A DNA stretch of 64,000 bases from Dactylosporangium sp. AC04546 (GTDB lineage Bacteria; Actinomycetota; Actinomycetes; Mycobacteriales; Micromonosporaceae): contig NZ_JAHYSG010000037.1 in assembly GCF_022095675.1 (NCBI RefSeq), positions 35,142 to 99,141 of the forward strand, in the 5' to 3' direction. This document shows positions 20,085 through 28,907 of the stretch, piece after piece. Position 1 is the stretch's first letter. Every line of letters begins with the position of its first letter. Position numbers and translations under genes: made by a program. The notes under the pieces are model-generated. The model was not told the DNA's origin, searched no databases, and saw nothing but the letters and a program-made list of their open reading frames with translations.

Positions 20085-22783
20085 GCCACCATCTGCGAAC
20101 AAGCCTCGGCAACAGTTTCGCCGAAGCCTGGGCACGGCAACAACGCACCGCCGAGGATGTTCTCCAGCGACTCCAGTCGCAGGAGGGCGTCGTGCTTGCA
20201 GACCAAGTCGGAATGGGCAAGACGTACGTGGCGCTGGCGGTGGCGACCTCTCAGATCCTCCGAAAGCCCCGGCTCGATCAGGTCGTCGTGTTCGTGCCGG
20301 CGCGGGTAGCCGAAAAGTGGGTCAACGAGTGGGGGAAGTTCCACGAGGCGCTTCTGGTAGACGCCCCTCAGATCCGATGCGTCAAGCACGCTGTCAGGAG
20401 CGGTGAGGACTTCCTCAAGGCTCTCGACGATCCCCCCAAGAGTCGCAACCAACTGGTCATCGTCACCCACGAAGCGCTCACGGCCGCCCTGAAAGACAGC
20501 TTCATCCAACTCGCTCTGCTCTACTACGCCACACGCAACCGCCGCCAAGCAGCCATGATCCGCGGCAGGATCGCCAAGTGGTCCAACGGAGCACGCGGCT
20601 TGATCCGTGACCGCAGGTTTACCCCTGAAAGAGTCGAACGCTTACTGGCAACGCCACCCGACCGGTGGCGCGACGAATGGGAGCGACTCACCGAGGACGA
20701 CCTCGGTGACGATCCCATCCCGGCCGCGCTGCGGGAGGTCGCGCAGCATCTCGACCTCAACGAGGTTTGGTCAGTGTTGCGGGAACTGCCGGTCAACTGG
20801 TCGCAAGGTTTGGAAGTCCGGCTCCGAAAGGCGCGCGCCAAGCTCAACGACGCCACACAAGCTGTGTGGAAACAGGTGCTGGTCGAAACCAAGCCTCGGC
20901 TCCCGTTGCTCATCGTAGATGAAGCCCATGCCCTCAAGAACGACAAGACGCGCATCAGCCGCCTCTTCAACCCGCTCTCCCACGAGCCGGAGGACGGCGC
21001 CCTGCGAGGGGTCTTCGACCGCATACTCCTACTCACCGCGACCCCTTTCGAGCTCGGGCACGGCGAGTTGATCAACATCCTCCGCCGGCTCAACGCAATC
21101 CGCCCGATGCGGCCCCGCCCCGAAGAGCCTCTCGATCAGCGGCTGGACAGGCTGAAGGACGCCCTGCGCCGAGCACAGGAAACCGCCATCGCCTTCGACC
21201 AGTCCTGGGCCCGGCTCTGCCCCCAGGACCTCACCGTTTTCGACGACTGGTCGATGGACGCGGAACCCAGTACCCACGCGAGCCCCGAAGCTCGCCGAGC
21301 TTGGCGTGACGCGGGACTCGCCGTGCGTGCTCGTCGGGTCATGCACGACGAACTGCGACCCTGGATCATCCGCCACCAACGCCCCGATCGCCGGGACTAC
21401 CTCACGGGCGGCGCAATCCTCCCGGGGAGTGAAGCACAGACACGCGGCGGCCTAGAGATACCCGAAGAAAGCGCGCTGCCGTTCCTGCTTGCGGCGCGAG
21501 CGCAGGCCGTAGCCTCCGAGGATCGCAACGGTGCGGCACGACCGCTCTTCGCGTACGGGATCGCGTCGTCCTACGAATCCTTCCTACGTCTTGAGGTCGG
21601 CGAGAACGCTGTCGACACAGACACAGACACGGACTCCGACGAAGGCGGAGGCCCCGCCGACGGGCCGGTGACGCACGGAGCGTCGGGCACTCCAGCCCAG
21701 TGGTACCAACGCGAGATCCAGGGTCTGCTGAACTCGGATTCTCGGCGGGAGCAGCATCCGAAAATCGCGGCCACCGTAGAGCGCGCGACTGCCCTATGGC
21801 TCTCGGGGCAGAAATGCCTCATCTTCTGCTGGTTCATCCGCACCACGGGAGCCCTCCAGGACGCGATCCGAAACAGGCTTGACTCCCTCGTTCAAAGCCA
21901 CGCGGCGCGCGAGCTGGGGATCCCCGCCACCGAGGTTGATGCTGAGCTAGAGCGGATCTCCAACAGGCTGCTCAAGAGCGATAGCAACAACTACGGACGC
22001 ATCAGGGATTACCTCAATCGTGAGTTCGACGTTGCCGCGGCCGGGAACCACGAGTTGGCCCAGGCACTCACACGCATCGCCATCCGGAACCTCCGCACGC
22101 CGGCGTACCTGATCCGCTACACCAACCTTTCCGTGGACCTGGACGCGGAAGGACTCCTCAAAGGGATCGCCGGGGACAACCCGACAAGTATCCACCTTCT
22201 CTCCCGATGGACCGAGTTCGCTGAGCGAATGGCAGCGATGACCAGCGATGAGCGGACCAAGGTGCTCGCGAGGTTGCAGGGCGAGCATCCCTCCGACGAC
22301 GATGAGATCACCGGAGGAAGCCGAGGCGCCAGCCTCGCTCAGGTGCGCCGGGCCTATGGCGGAACGCGGCGTGAAGATCGGGAGCGTCTGATCAGTGTCT
22401 TCAACACGCCGTTCGCTCCCGACATCCTCGTCGCCAGTTCGGTGATGGGCGAAGGCATCGACCTCCACCAAGAGTGCCGTCACGTAATCCACCACGACCT
22501 CGATTGGAACCCCAGCAAGCTGGAGCAGCGCACAGGCCGCCTCGACCGGATCGGCGCCCTCGCGGAGCGCGAGCAGCGGAACATCGAGGTCTACGAGCCC
22601 TATCTGGCAGGGACCCATGACGAGAAGATGTTCCGGGTAGTCAAGGACCGAGCTGGCTGGTTCGACATCGTCATGGGTAGGGCCGTCGGCACGGATGAGG
22701 ACGCCACGGATGTCGAAGAGTCACGTGTCCCACTGCATCCACGGATCCGGGAAGCTCTCTCGATGGATCTGCAGAGTCGGTAG
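20069..22783 (+). CDS. SNF2-like helicase partnered with the PLD protein
   Basis: A 904-residue SF2 ATPase with motif I DQVGMGKT at residues 45-52, very near the N-terminus, a DEAH box near 284, TATPFE, a helicase-C half with MGEGIDLHQ (about 792) and QRTGRLDRIG (about 820). A long insertion of about 400 residues separates the two halves and includes an Asp/Thr-rich acidic stretch near 515-525. AAGGAG at 20055-20060 and the good spacing support the start at 20069. It overlaps the PLD gene, so both proteins are probably made together and act as a helicase-nuclease complex on invading DNA. It is the last gene of the cluster. Confidence 0.87.
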   Translation: MPRLLSHHLRTSLGNSFAEAWARQQRTAEDVLQRLQSQEGVVLADQVGMGKTYVALAVATSQILRKPRLDQVVVFVPARVAEKWVNEWGKFHEALLVDAPQIRCVKHAVRSGEDFLKALDDPPKSRNQLVIVTHEALTAALKDSFIQLALLYYATRNRRQAAMIRGRIAKWSNGARGLIRDRRFTPERVERLLATPPDRWRDEWERLTEDDLGDDPIPAALREVAQHLDLNEVWSVLRELPVNWSQGLEVRLRKARAKLNDATQAVWKQVLVETKPRLPLLIVDEAHALKNDKTRISRLFNPLSHEPEDGALRGVFDRILLLTATPFELGHGELINILRRLNAIRPMRPRPEEPLDQRLDRLKDALRRAQETAIAFDQSWARLCPQDLTVFDDWSMDAEPSTHASPEARRAWRDAGLAVRARRVMHDELRPWIIRHQRPDRRDYLTGGAILPGSEAQTRGGLEIPEESALPFLLAARAQAVASEDRNGAARPLFAYGIASSYESFLRLEVGENAVDTDTDTDSDEGGGPADGPVTHGASGTPAQWYQREIQGLLNSDSRREQHPKIAATVERATALWLSGQKCLIFCWFIRTTGALQDAIRNRLDSLVQSHAARELGIPATEVDAELERISNRLLKSDSNNYGRIRDYLNREFDVAAAGNHELAQALTRIAIRNLRTPAYLIRYTNLSVDLDAEGLLKGIAGDNPTSIHLLSRWTEFAERMAAMTSDERTKVLARLQGEHPSDDDEITGGSRGASLAQVRRAYGGTRREDRERLISVFNTPFAPDILVASSVMGEGIDLHQECRHVIHHDLDWNPSKLEQRTGRLDRIGALAEREQRNIEVYEPYLAGTHDEKMFRVVKDRAGWFDIVMGRAVGTDEDATDVEESRVPLHPRIREALSMDLQSR

Positions 22784-23636
22784 GACGCCACAGGTGAGAG
22801 GCGCCCGGCTGGTGACGTTGCCGGAGAACCGTGCCTACCAGCGGCGCCTGAACGGGTCTCGACCGTCAGCGGAGCGGTCACATTTGGAATGGGTGCGGGC
22901 GCTTCAAGCGGGTCACTGTATGGAGTCAGCAATTGCAGATCGGTAGCTAACCTGATCATATAGTTGGGGTTCAACCCGGGCCCCGGAAACGAACACCCAC
23001 GCCGGACCGCAGTGGTACAGGGCTTCGCCTTCTGCCCGATCGGGCGAAGTTCACATCGCGGTCTTCGGCCACCGGCGCCGTGCCAGCGATGAGCAGCCAT
23101 GACCGCCACATCGGGGCCTCTGAACAGGCAAAAGGAGGTTCCGCATTCCGCGCGCTGGGTCCGCAAGTTAAGGCGGCCGTTCACATCCGCAGATGCTTAC
23201 CGCGATAAGTGCCCGACCATCGTGACCGGTCGCGCTCTGACGCCAAGGTCCCCGACCGGTCGACGCCGGCGATAGGCGCTACAGAACGAGCGCGAAACAC
23301 TTCCCGGTCGCCCGGTGGGTGCTCGGACGCACCGGAGCTGAGCGTGCCTGCCATGCCCGACAGAGCCGGCTCGGCCACGACACCCCGCGAGCCGAAGAAC
23401 GACTTGACCGTTGCCAGTACAAGCCGATCCGCGCGAGCACCGACCACGTCGACCTCAAACCCGTGCGACTGCACCTCTACGTGCGTGGCCTTCTGAACTG
23501 AGAGCGGGACAGGGAACTTGACAGGCCCGAACACCACGAACCCTCGGACTCAAGAGCGACCGCTACGAAGGACTCGAACGCTTCCACACGCCGAACATAG
23601 CTGACGGTAACTGCGCGACATCGAGGCCGAGGAGGT
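22784..23636. other. Gene-poor gap after the defence cluster
   Basis: This 853-bp stretch has no intact gene. It contains one recognisable coding fragment on the minus strand (23349-23537, listed separately). The remainder shows only chance frames, and no clear terminator was seen after 22783. Confidence 0.5.
23349..23537 (-). pseudogene. Degenerate fragment of a conserved protein
   Basis: The minus-strand frame reads THVEVQSHGFEVDVV and then LATVKSFFGSRGVVAE, which has the look of a conserved protein core rather than a chance frame. It resembles, from memory, actinobacterial proteins with HVEVQ..YEVDV..VLATVKSFFGSRGV segments. Similarity stops abruptly on both sides, and no sensible start or domain context exists, so I treat it as a decayed remnant. 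Function unknown. Confidence 0.35.
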
Positions 23637-23642
23637 CTCCGG

Positions 23643-23975
23643 TCAGGCCACGTTGAGCTGGATGTTGCCGATGCGGGCGACGATGTCGAGGTGACCCCCG
23701 AGCCCGACGACGTAGGCGCGCAACGTCTCCAGCCCGACGGCGTCGCCGTTCTCGATCTGGCTGATCCGCGCCTGCGTCAGTCCGGTGGCCTCCGCCAGCT
23801 GCACCTGGGTCAACCCGAGCTGCTGGCGAATTTCGGCCAGTTGGGCGCCGCTGACCGAGGCGAGCATCTGCTCACGCATCTGCCGGCGGCGAGCCACCCG
23901 CTCAGCGCTGTCCCAGGTGGGATCGGCAGCACGGGCCTTCGCCTTGACGTCCCGCCAGTTCGCTGCCTCAGTCAT
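23643..23975 (-). CDS. HigA-like XRE antitoxin, copy 1
   Basis: A 110-residue protein with a C-terminal XRE helix-turn-helix (IRQQLGLTQVQLAEATGLTQ, then RISQIENG) and a charged N-terminal region that probably binds the toxin. It follows the toxin gene with an ATGA overlap, the reversed toxin-first order typical of HigBA. It should neutralise the RelE/HigB-type toxin and repress the shared promoter by binding the palindrome at 24353-24369. The second copy (28182-28514) differs by a single residue, Gly/Ala in the segment GDAVGLETL, so the two antitoxins are probably interchangeable. Confidence 0.85.
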   Translation of the reverse strand: MTEAANWRDVKAKARAADPTWDSAERVARRRQMREQMLASVSGAQLAEIRQQLGLTQVQLAEATGLTQARISQIENGDAVGLETLRAYVVGLGGHLDIVARIGNIQLNVA

Positions 23976-24343
23976 GACTCGCCCTCCTCCTTCAACGCCG
24001 TGAGATGCTCCGTGAACCGAGCATCTGCCAACGGGATCGCCTTGCGGTACCAAGTCTGCCATTGACCGGACTTGTCTCCTGCCACCAGGAAGACAGCTTC
24101 ACGTACCGGATCGAACGCGAAGATCAGCCGGACTTCGGTGACTCCGGCCGAACCTGGCCGCAACTCCTTCATGTTGTGATACAGGCTGCCCTTCAGCCGA
24201 TCTACCAGCGGACGGCCAAGAGCTGGTCCTTGCTCGGCGAGAACATCGATCGCCTCGGCGACCAGGTCGGACGTGACCGGATCGGCCCGGCACAGCTCCA
24301 AGAACCACGCCTCAACCTCGGGATGCAGTCTAACCTCCCACAC
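23972..24343 (-). CDS. HigB/RelE-type toxin (Gp49-like), copy 1
   Basis: A 123-residue protein of the Gp49/HigB branch of RelE-fold toxins: VRLHPEVEAWFLEL at the start, KELRPGS, RLIFAFDP, LVAGDKSGQWQTWYRKAIP and a final helix. Such toxins cut mRNA on the ribosome. The GTG start lies just downstream of a -10-like TATACT embedded in a palindrome. The stop overlaps the antitoxin ATG. The second copy differs at five residues, so the toxins diverge more than the antitoxins. The likely role is stabilising the island or abortive defence. Confidence 0.85.
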   Translation of the reverse strand: MWEVRLHPEVEAWFLELCRADPVTSDLVAEAIDVLAEQGPALGRPLVDRLKGSLYHNMKELRPGSAGVTEVRLIFAFDPVREAVFLVAGDKSGQWQTWYRKAIPLADARFTEHLTALKEEGES

Positions 24344-24350
24344 GGACCAG

Positions 24351-24369
24351 AGTATAAACCAAACTTATA
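24351..24369 (-). promoter_or_regulatory. Toxin-antitoxin operator/promoter, copy 1
   Basis: A 17-bp interrupted palindrome (TATAA, 7 bases, TTATA; 24353-24369) overlaps a TATACT -10 element on the minus strand just before the toxin start. It is kept identical in copy 2, consistent with an antitoxin binding site. Confidence 0.6.
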
Positions 24370-24720
24370 TTGCGTGCTCGAGCCAGGCCGGACAGTCCGG
24401 AGGCGCCATACCTGATCCGCCTTGATGGAGCGCCTTGCGCTCCGCGCCGTGGACCCTTGGCGCCTCGCAGGAAACGTCGGGCTGCAGGCGCTTACACCTG
24501 TCCGAACTCCTTCAGGTCTGCGCATCGCCGACAGGGCGGCGCTGGCGGAACCGCCCAATTGGGTGCTCCACGGGTGCTCGGTCGCCGTAGGACAGGCTCG
24601 GCACGGGCTGGACCGTGCGGCACTCCCGCGCGCTGGAAAACGGAGGAGTCGGACACAGCAGGGATCGGCGGGACTCAGCAGGATGGAAAAGCACGTTCAA
24701 AGCTGGCTCTTAATCTGCGG

Positions 24721-25162
24721 ACTGTGCGGGACGGGTCCGGACGCCGTGGACTGAGGAGTTCCCAGCTGGACGCCAAGGTACGACGGCGCGACAGGTGATC
24801 TTCGTTGACGTGGCAGACCTGAAATCTGCTGGTGCCGGACGGCGTCCTGGCGACCAGCACCAGGCAGACACGCCGTTCGCTACCAGACCACCTCGGCGAT
24901 GGCGACCCCCTCGGTTGATCCGACGGACTTCCAGGAAGCCTGCCGACCCTTGCCCTACCGACCCGTTGCTCATGCTCACCGTCAACGACGGAACCGGGCC
25001 ACTACATCCTCATCCGGAGCGCCGTCCGACAGCCAACTGACGCGCCCCATTGCCTGCGCGACAGCGAGGTCCGGGGCAGCAGCCGTCATCTGACGATGGA
25101 TAGTGTCTCGACGTACCGTCACCGTCCGTCGGCGGCAAGGCAAGGCAAGGAGGCTACCGATC
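24721..25162. other. Non-coding gap after repeat copy 1
   Basis: About 440 bp without a supportable gene. It starts where the direct repeat breaks off inside the tRNA-like arm and runs to the ribosome site of the next gene. Nothing recognisable was seen in it. Confidence 0.45.
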
Positions 25163-26911
25163 ATGACGGTATCGACCCGCTCCACTCCTCGGGGACTGGG
25201 CGAATACCTGGCGGTGTTGGAGCAACGACTGGCGGCTTTGCCCGTCGATGATCTGCGGGCGGCCCTCGTCGCCCACGCCGAACGGCTGCCTGTCAGAGAC
25301 CGCGAGGCGTTCCTCGCGATCTTCCCTGCTCCCTCGGCAATGGTTTCGCAGGTGCCCGGTCGACGTGCGGTCCCCTCTCCCGACGGAACGAGGTTGCTGG
25401 CCGATATCGACGCCTTCGTCGATCGGGTCCGCTCCGGAGCTTTCTTCGAGGGCTGGGGATGGGACGACGATCTGCACGAGGAGCGGGCGTGGGGTGACGA
25501 GTCGTGGGTCGGTGAGATGGACGAACTGTTCGCCGTGGCAGCCGACGCGTTCCTGGACGGTGACCTCGCCCTGGCCAGGGATGCCTACGGTCGGCTGCTG
25601 GGCGCCTTCGACCTCGACCAGGAGGTCGGCACGTTCTGCGGGCCTTCGATCCCGTCAGACATGGTCGCCACCGACGTCCCCGAGGCCGTCGCCCGCTACC
25701 TGCGGGCCGTCTGCGAGACAACCCCGCTGTCCGAGCGCGCCGAGGAGCTCTACGACCGGTACGCCGACCTGGGCCATCTCGCCCCCGCCACCAGCCTGCA
25801 CACGATCGCTGACACCCGGCGCAGTGGCCTGCCTGATTTGGACGACTTCCTTCCGGCCTGGATCGAGGTTCTCACCGAGCACACCAGCGGGTCCTGGGCT
25901 CGCGACCGCCAGCGTCTGCTCACCGAGGCCACCGTTTGGCACGCGGGTACCGACGGCCTGGCCACGGTGGCCCGCCGGCCTGGGGACCACCAGCCCACCG
26001 CATATCTGGACTGGATCGACGCGCTCACCCACGACGGCCGTCTCGACGATGCCGCTGCTGCCGCCCGCGAGGCGATGACTATTACGGGCCTGCCCGCCGA
26101 GCGGAGTGCCGAGGTCGCCGACCGGCTCGGGGATCTCACCGCCCGCCTCGGCGACCGAGCGGCCGCGCTCGACGCCCGCCGCACGGCTTGGCGTACCCAC
26201 CGGACCCGCAGCCGGTTGCTGACGCTGGTCGTCGCGACCGATGCCGCCGGGCAACGCATCGGGACGCTGGAGGCCGAGGCCGACCTCGTCTTAGCGGCCC
26301 CCGATCGGCTCGGCTGCGAACTGCTGCTGCTCGCCGACCGCATCGACGCCGCCGCCACTGCTCTGGTGGCATCTGATCCCCTAGGCTGGTCCAGTCCCGG
26401 GCATCCTGGCCCGGTCGTGTGGCCCTTTCTGCTGGCGGCCGCCGTCGCGCCGGTCGTTCCCGCCGCAGAAACCCAGCTCGGCCGGCAGTTCGCCGCCATC
26501 GACACCGCCGACCGGTGGCACGGATATTCCAGTCTCGACCGGCACGACAGCGATGCCGACCGGCCGTCACCGGCGCCACCTCGCCTGTCTTCCCTGCTGG
26601 CATTCCACATCGCCGACCGTCCGGGTAGCGCGCAGCAGCGCCAGCAATGGCTCGACGCCGCACGAAGCGTCGCCGACCGGCGCATCGACGCGGTTGTCGG
26701 CAACAAGCACCGAGGCGCCTACCAGCGGGTCGCCGCCCTCGGGGTCGCCTACGCCGAGGCTCTGGCCCTTGCCGCAGATCAGGCGGCCGGGGCTGCTTTC
26801 ATCACCGCCACCCGCAGCCGCCATCCCCGGCACGTCGCCTTCCGCGACGAACTCGACCGGGCGACCGCCGCTTCATCGCTGTTGCCAGCACCTCCCCAGC
26901 GCAGGCGATAG
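25163..26911 (+). CDS. Helical-repeat (TPR-like) protein of unknown function
   Basis: A 582-residue soluble protein. ATG 25163 is preferred over an upstream GTG because AAGGAGG at 25147-25153 is ideally placed. The sequence is almost wholly alpha-helical, with repeated Ala-rich helix pairs in the middle (RLDDAAAAAREAMTI, RLGDRAAALDARRTAW) that look like degenerate tetratricopeptide units. I see no catalytic motif. It is the only intact larger gene between the two long direct repeats. The truncated frame that follows looks like the remains of a partner gene, so the original two-gene unit may be decaying. Confidence 0.7.
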   Translation: MTVSTRSTPRGLGEYLAVLEQRLAALPVDDLRAALVAHAERLPVRDREAFLAIFPAPSAMVSQVPGRRAVPSPDGTRLLADIDAFVDRVRSGAFFEGWGWDDDLHEERAWGDESWVGEMDELFAVAADAFLDGDLALARDAYGRLLGAFDLDQEVGTFCGPSIPSDMVATDVPEAVARYLRAVCETTPLSERAEELYDRYADLGHLAPATSLHTIADTRRSGLPDLDDFLPAWIEVLTEHTSGSWARDRQRLLTEATVWHAGTDGLATVARRPGDHQPTAYLDWIDALTHDGRLDDAAAAAREAMTITGLPAERSAEVADRLGDLTARLGDRAAALDARRTAWRTHRTRSRLLTLVVATDAAGQRIGTLEAEADLVLAAPDRLGCELLLLADRIDAAATALVASDPLGWSSPGHPGPVVWPFLLAAAVAPVVPAAETQLGRQFAAIDTADRWHGYSSLDRHDSDADRPSPAPPRLSSLLAFHIADRPGSAQQRQQWLDAARSVADRRIDAVVGNKHRGAYQRVAALGVAYAEALALAADQAAGAAFITATRSRHPRHVAFRDELDRATAASSLLPAPPQRRR

Positions 26912-26917
26912 CCTCCC

Positions 26918-27110
26918 GTGAACCCCCAACCACGCCGAACTCGAACGGCAGATCGCCGTGGTCGCCACGTCCGCGCTGCCAGCCCGACAGGTCGGAACCC
27001 CGGTCGAGGTTCTGGTCGGCGTCGGCTGGCTGAACGCAGCCAACGTTGAGGCATGGCGCCGCGGCCGCGTGCCGTACTGGAAATACGCGGGCCTGCCAGT
27101 CGGGCTATAG
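26918..27110 (+). pseudogene. Truncated, frameshifted gene remnant
   Basis: From a GTG at 26918 the coding sense is restored only if one C of a CCCCC run is skipped; it then reads HAELERQIAVVA, GTPVEVLVGVGWLNAANV and WRRGRVPYW before an early TAG at 27108-27110. I recall longer actinobacterial proteins starting this way, some with a C-terminal DUF2293, so this is probably the first 65 residues of such a gene. It follows 25163-26911 by six bases. Confidence 0.5.
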
Positions 27111-27348
27111 CAGCTACTGGCTGCCCCGCCCGTCACCGAGAAAACGCTGCTTGAGCTCGGTCGAACTCAGCTGTCGCCGTGTCAACCCGAATTGGCCACA
27201 GCCGGCACCGGCCGGCATTGGTGAGTGGCAGGGACTGTGTCCTGCGACCCTATGGCAGCTGCAATACGATGCGACAAAGGAAGTGCAGGGTCCCGGCGGT
27301 CAGCCTGGGACGCCACGGCGACGGCGACTGCTCGGAAGGATCAGACTG

Positions 27349-27714
27349 ATGAGCCTGACGGGCCGGTGGCGGATTGTGGCGATGGAGCTGTGGGACACCG
27401 ACGCGATCGACTTGGCGGCTCCCGGGTTCATCGAATTCGACAGCGATCAGACCGGGCGGTTCGGGTTCATCGCCGTAGAGGGGTGGATGGACTGCCGTGA
27501 GGGGATCCGCGACGGGCGGCCTGGTGTCGAGTTCACCTGGAACGGCAGCGACGAGGGCGACCCGGTCAGCGGCCGTGGCTGGGCGGTACTGGCCGATGAC
27601 GGCACTCTCGACGGACGCATCTTCTTCCACCTCGGCGACGACTCGGGCTTCCAGGCGAGTCGAGCTGAGCCCGGGCCGCCCGTCACCAAGCGCGCCTCGC
27701 GGCGGCGCCGGTGA
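27349..27714 (+). CDS. Small conserved hypothetical protein
   Basis: A 121-residue acidic protein starting MSLTGRWRIVAMELW, with a GGAAGGA ribosome site at 27334-27340. The pattern (WDTDAIDL, GFIEFDSDQTGRFGFIAVEGWMD, WNGSDEGD, GRGWA, LDGRIFFHLGDDS) suggests a compact beta-barrel domain. I recognise it as a widespread hypothetical family without known function. It has no signal or membrane segment. It lies among gene fragments between the two direct repeats, and appears intact. Confidence 0.65.
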   Translation: MSLTGRWRIVAMELWDTDAIDLAAPGFIEFDSDQTGRFGFIAVEGWMDCREGIRDGRPGVEFTWNGSDEGDPVSGRGWAVLADDGTLDGRIFFHLGDDSGFQASRAEPGPPVTKRASRRRR

Positions 27715-27751
27715 GCGACACAGGCGAGGAGACCGACCGGTTGGAGCGGAG

Positions 27752-27907
27752 ATCGAGGCGGCGGTCGATCCGGGTCGGCTCGTGTCCGACCGGGGCTGCT
27801 TGGCGTCCGTCGACAGCCTCGAACAAGTCGAGGCGAAGGTCGCACAGTTCGTCGCCACCGAGCCGGCGCAGACGGTCAGGCTGCGACAACCGGGGCTGGC
27901 CCGGTGA
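27752..27907 (+). pseudogene. Short coding remnant
   Basis: A frame reading IEAAVDPGRLVSDRG, SVDSLEQVEAKVAQF and EPAQTVRL then stop looks like a piece of a larger helical protein (compare family patterns such as PGRF..Y..LDEV...V..LV..DP..AV.LYE). No start, no ribosome site and no continuation. Low confidence. Confidence 0.3.
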
Positions 27908-27950
27908 TCGGGAGCCGGACAACCGGGCTCCCGAACGGGAGAATGTCATG

Positions 27951-28078
27951 ACCCCGGACGTACGCCGCAGTCGAAGGTGAATGCGAGTACGACACCCTCC
28001 CCGATGTCCCTCACATGTACGCCCACTTGCTCGGCGCCGCCGGGATCGACACGTTCGAGCAACTCTGCCGCTGGTAGC
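27951..28078 (+). pseudogene. C-terminal gene remnant
   Basis: A short frame (ECEYDTLPDVPHMYAHL, GAAGIDTFEQLCRW, then TAG) reads like the end of a genuine protein, but has no start or upstream part. It ends about 100 bases before repeat copy 2. The neighbouring bases 28079-28175 show no gene. Confidence 0.3.
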
Positions 28079-28181
28079 CGACGGTCAGAACCCGGCCGTG
28101 TCCAACGCCTTCCGGAACGTCGTCCGCCGCTTGTGCCGCACCCGCAGCCGGTCAGACACGCGTCGAGGCCAAAGACTCCGG

Positions 28182-28514
28182 TCAGGCCACGTTGAGCTGG
28201 ATGTTGCCGATCCGAGCGACGATGTCGAGGTGACCCCCGAGCCCGACGACATAGGCGCGCAACGTCTCCAGCGCGACGGCGTCACCGTTCTCGATCTGGC
28301 TGATCCTGGCCTGCGTCAGCCCGGTAGCCTCCGCCAGCTGCACTTGTGTCAACCCAAGTTGCTGGCGGATCTCGGCGAGCTGCGCGCCGCTGACCGAGGC
28401 GAGCATCTGCTCGCGCATCTGCCGACGGCGAGCCACCCGCTCAGCGCTGTCCCAGGTGGGGTCGGCGGCACGGGCCTTCGCCTTGACGTCTCGCCAGTTC
28501 GCGGCCTCAGTCAT
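28182..28514 (-). CDS. HigA-like XRE antitoxin, copy 2
   Basis: A 110-residue antitoxin differing from copy 1 by one residue (DAVALETL instead of DAVGLETL). The XRE helix-turn-helix is intact and the ATGA overlap with the toxin is kept. Most nucleotide differences from copy 1 are silent, which argues that both copies have been under selection rather than being a very recent duplication. It is expected to bind the identical operator at 28891-28907. Confidence 0.85.
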   Translation of the reverse strand: MTEAANWRDVKAKARAADPTWDSAERVARRRQMREQMLASVSGAQLAEIRQQLGLTQVQLAEATGLTQARISQIENGDAVALETLRAYVVGLGGHLDIVARIGNIQLNVA

Positions 28515-28882
28515 GACTCGCCCTCCTCTTTCAACGCCGTGAGATGCTCCGTGAACCGAGCATCTGCCAACGGGATCGCCTTGTGGTACCAAGTCTGCCA
28601 TTGGCCGGACTTGTCTCCTGCCACCAGGAAAACCGCTTCCCGCGCTGGATCGAACGCGAAAATCATCCGTACTTCGGTGGCGCCGACCGAGCCCGGCCGT
28701 AGCTCCTTCATGTTGTGATACAGGCTGCCCTTCAGCCGGTCTACCAATGGGCGACCGAGTGCTGGTCCCTGTTCGGCGAGAACATCGATCGCCTCGGCGA
28801 CCAGGTCGGACGTGACCGGATCGGCCCGGCACAGCTCCAAGAACCACGCCTCAACCTCGGGATGCAGTCTGACCTCCCACAC
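28511..28882 (-). CDS. HigB/RelE-type toxin (Gp49-like), copy 2
   Basis: A 123-residue toxin of the same length as copy 1, with five replacements (Ala/Val and Val/Ala near RPGSVGATEVR, Leu/Met in RMIFAFDP, Val/Ala in DPAREAV, Arg/His in WYHKAIP). The start is taken at the GTG aligned to copy 1; another in-frame GTG lies two codons upstream because of a small indel in the leader. The core GDKSGQWQTWY is unchanged. It should be an mRNA-cleaving toxin neutralised by the following HigA-like protein. Confidence 0.83.
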   Translation of the reverse strand: MWEVRLHPEVEAWFLELCRADPVTSDLVAEAIDVLAEQGPALGRPLVDRLKGSLYHNMKELRPGSVGATEVRMIFAFDPAREAVFLVAGDKSGQWQTWYHKAIPLADARFTEHLTALKEEGES

Positions 28883-28888
28883 GACCAC

Positions 28889-28907
28889 AGTATAAACCAA
28901 ACTTATA
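28889..28907 (-). promoter_or_regulatory. Toxin-antitoxin operator/promoter, copy 2
   Basis: The same 17-bp palindrome as copy 1 (28891-28907) with an overlapping TATACT -10 element (28889-28894, minus strand) directly before the toxin. Both operons are thus likely to be controlled together. Confidence 0.6.

Larger units (their letters stand above)
23637..24720. repeat. Long direct repeat, copy 1
   Basis: About 1.08 kb nearly identical to 28176-29254. It begins at CTCCGGTCAGGCCACG and ends at TCTGCGG. It contains a complete toxin-antitoxin pair, its operator, and 350 bp of non-coding DNA ending in a tRNA-like anticodon arm (loop CTCTTAA). Differences are scattered single bases and small indels. 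Confidence 0.85.

Noticed and set aside
22960..22985. GGGGTTCAACCC, possible tRNA T-arm
   Set aside because: Stem does not pair correctly and no tRNA body is present.
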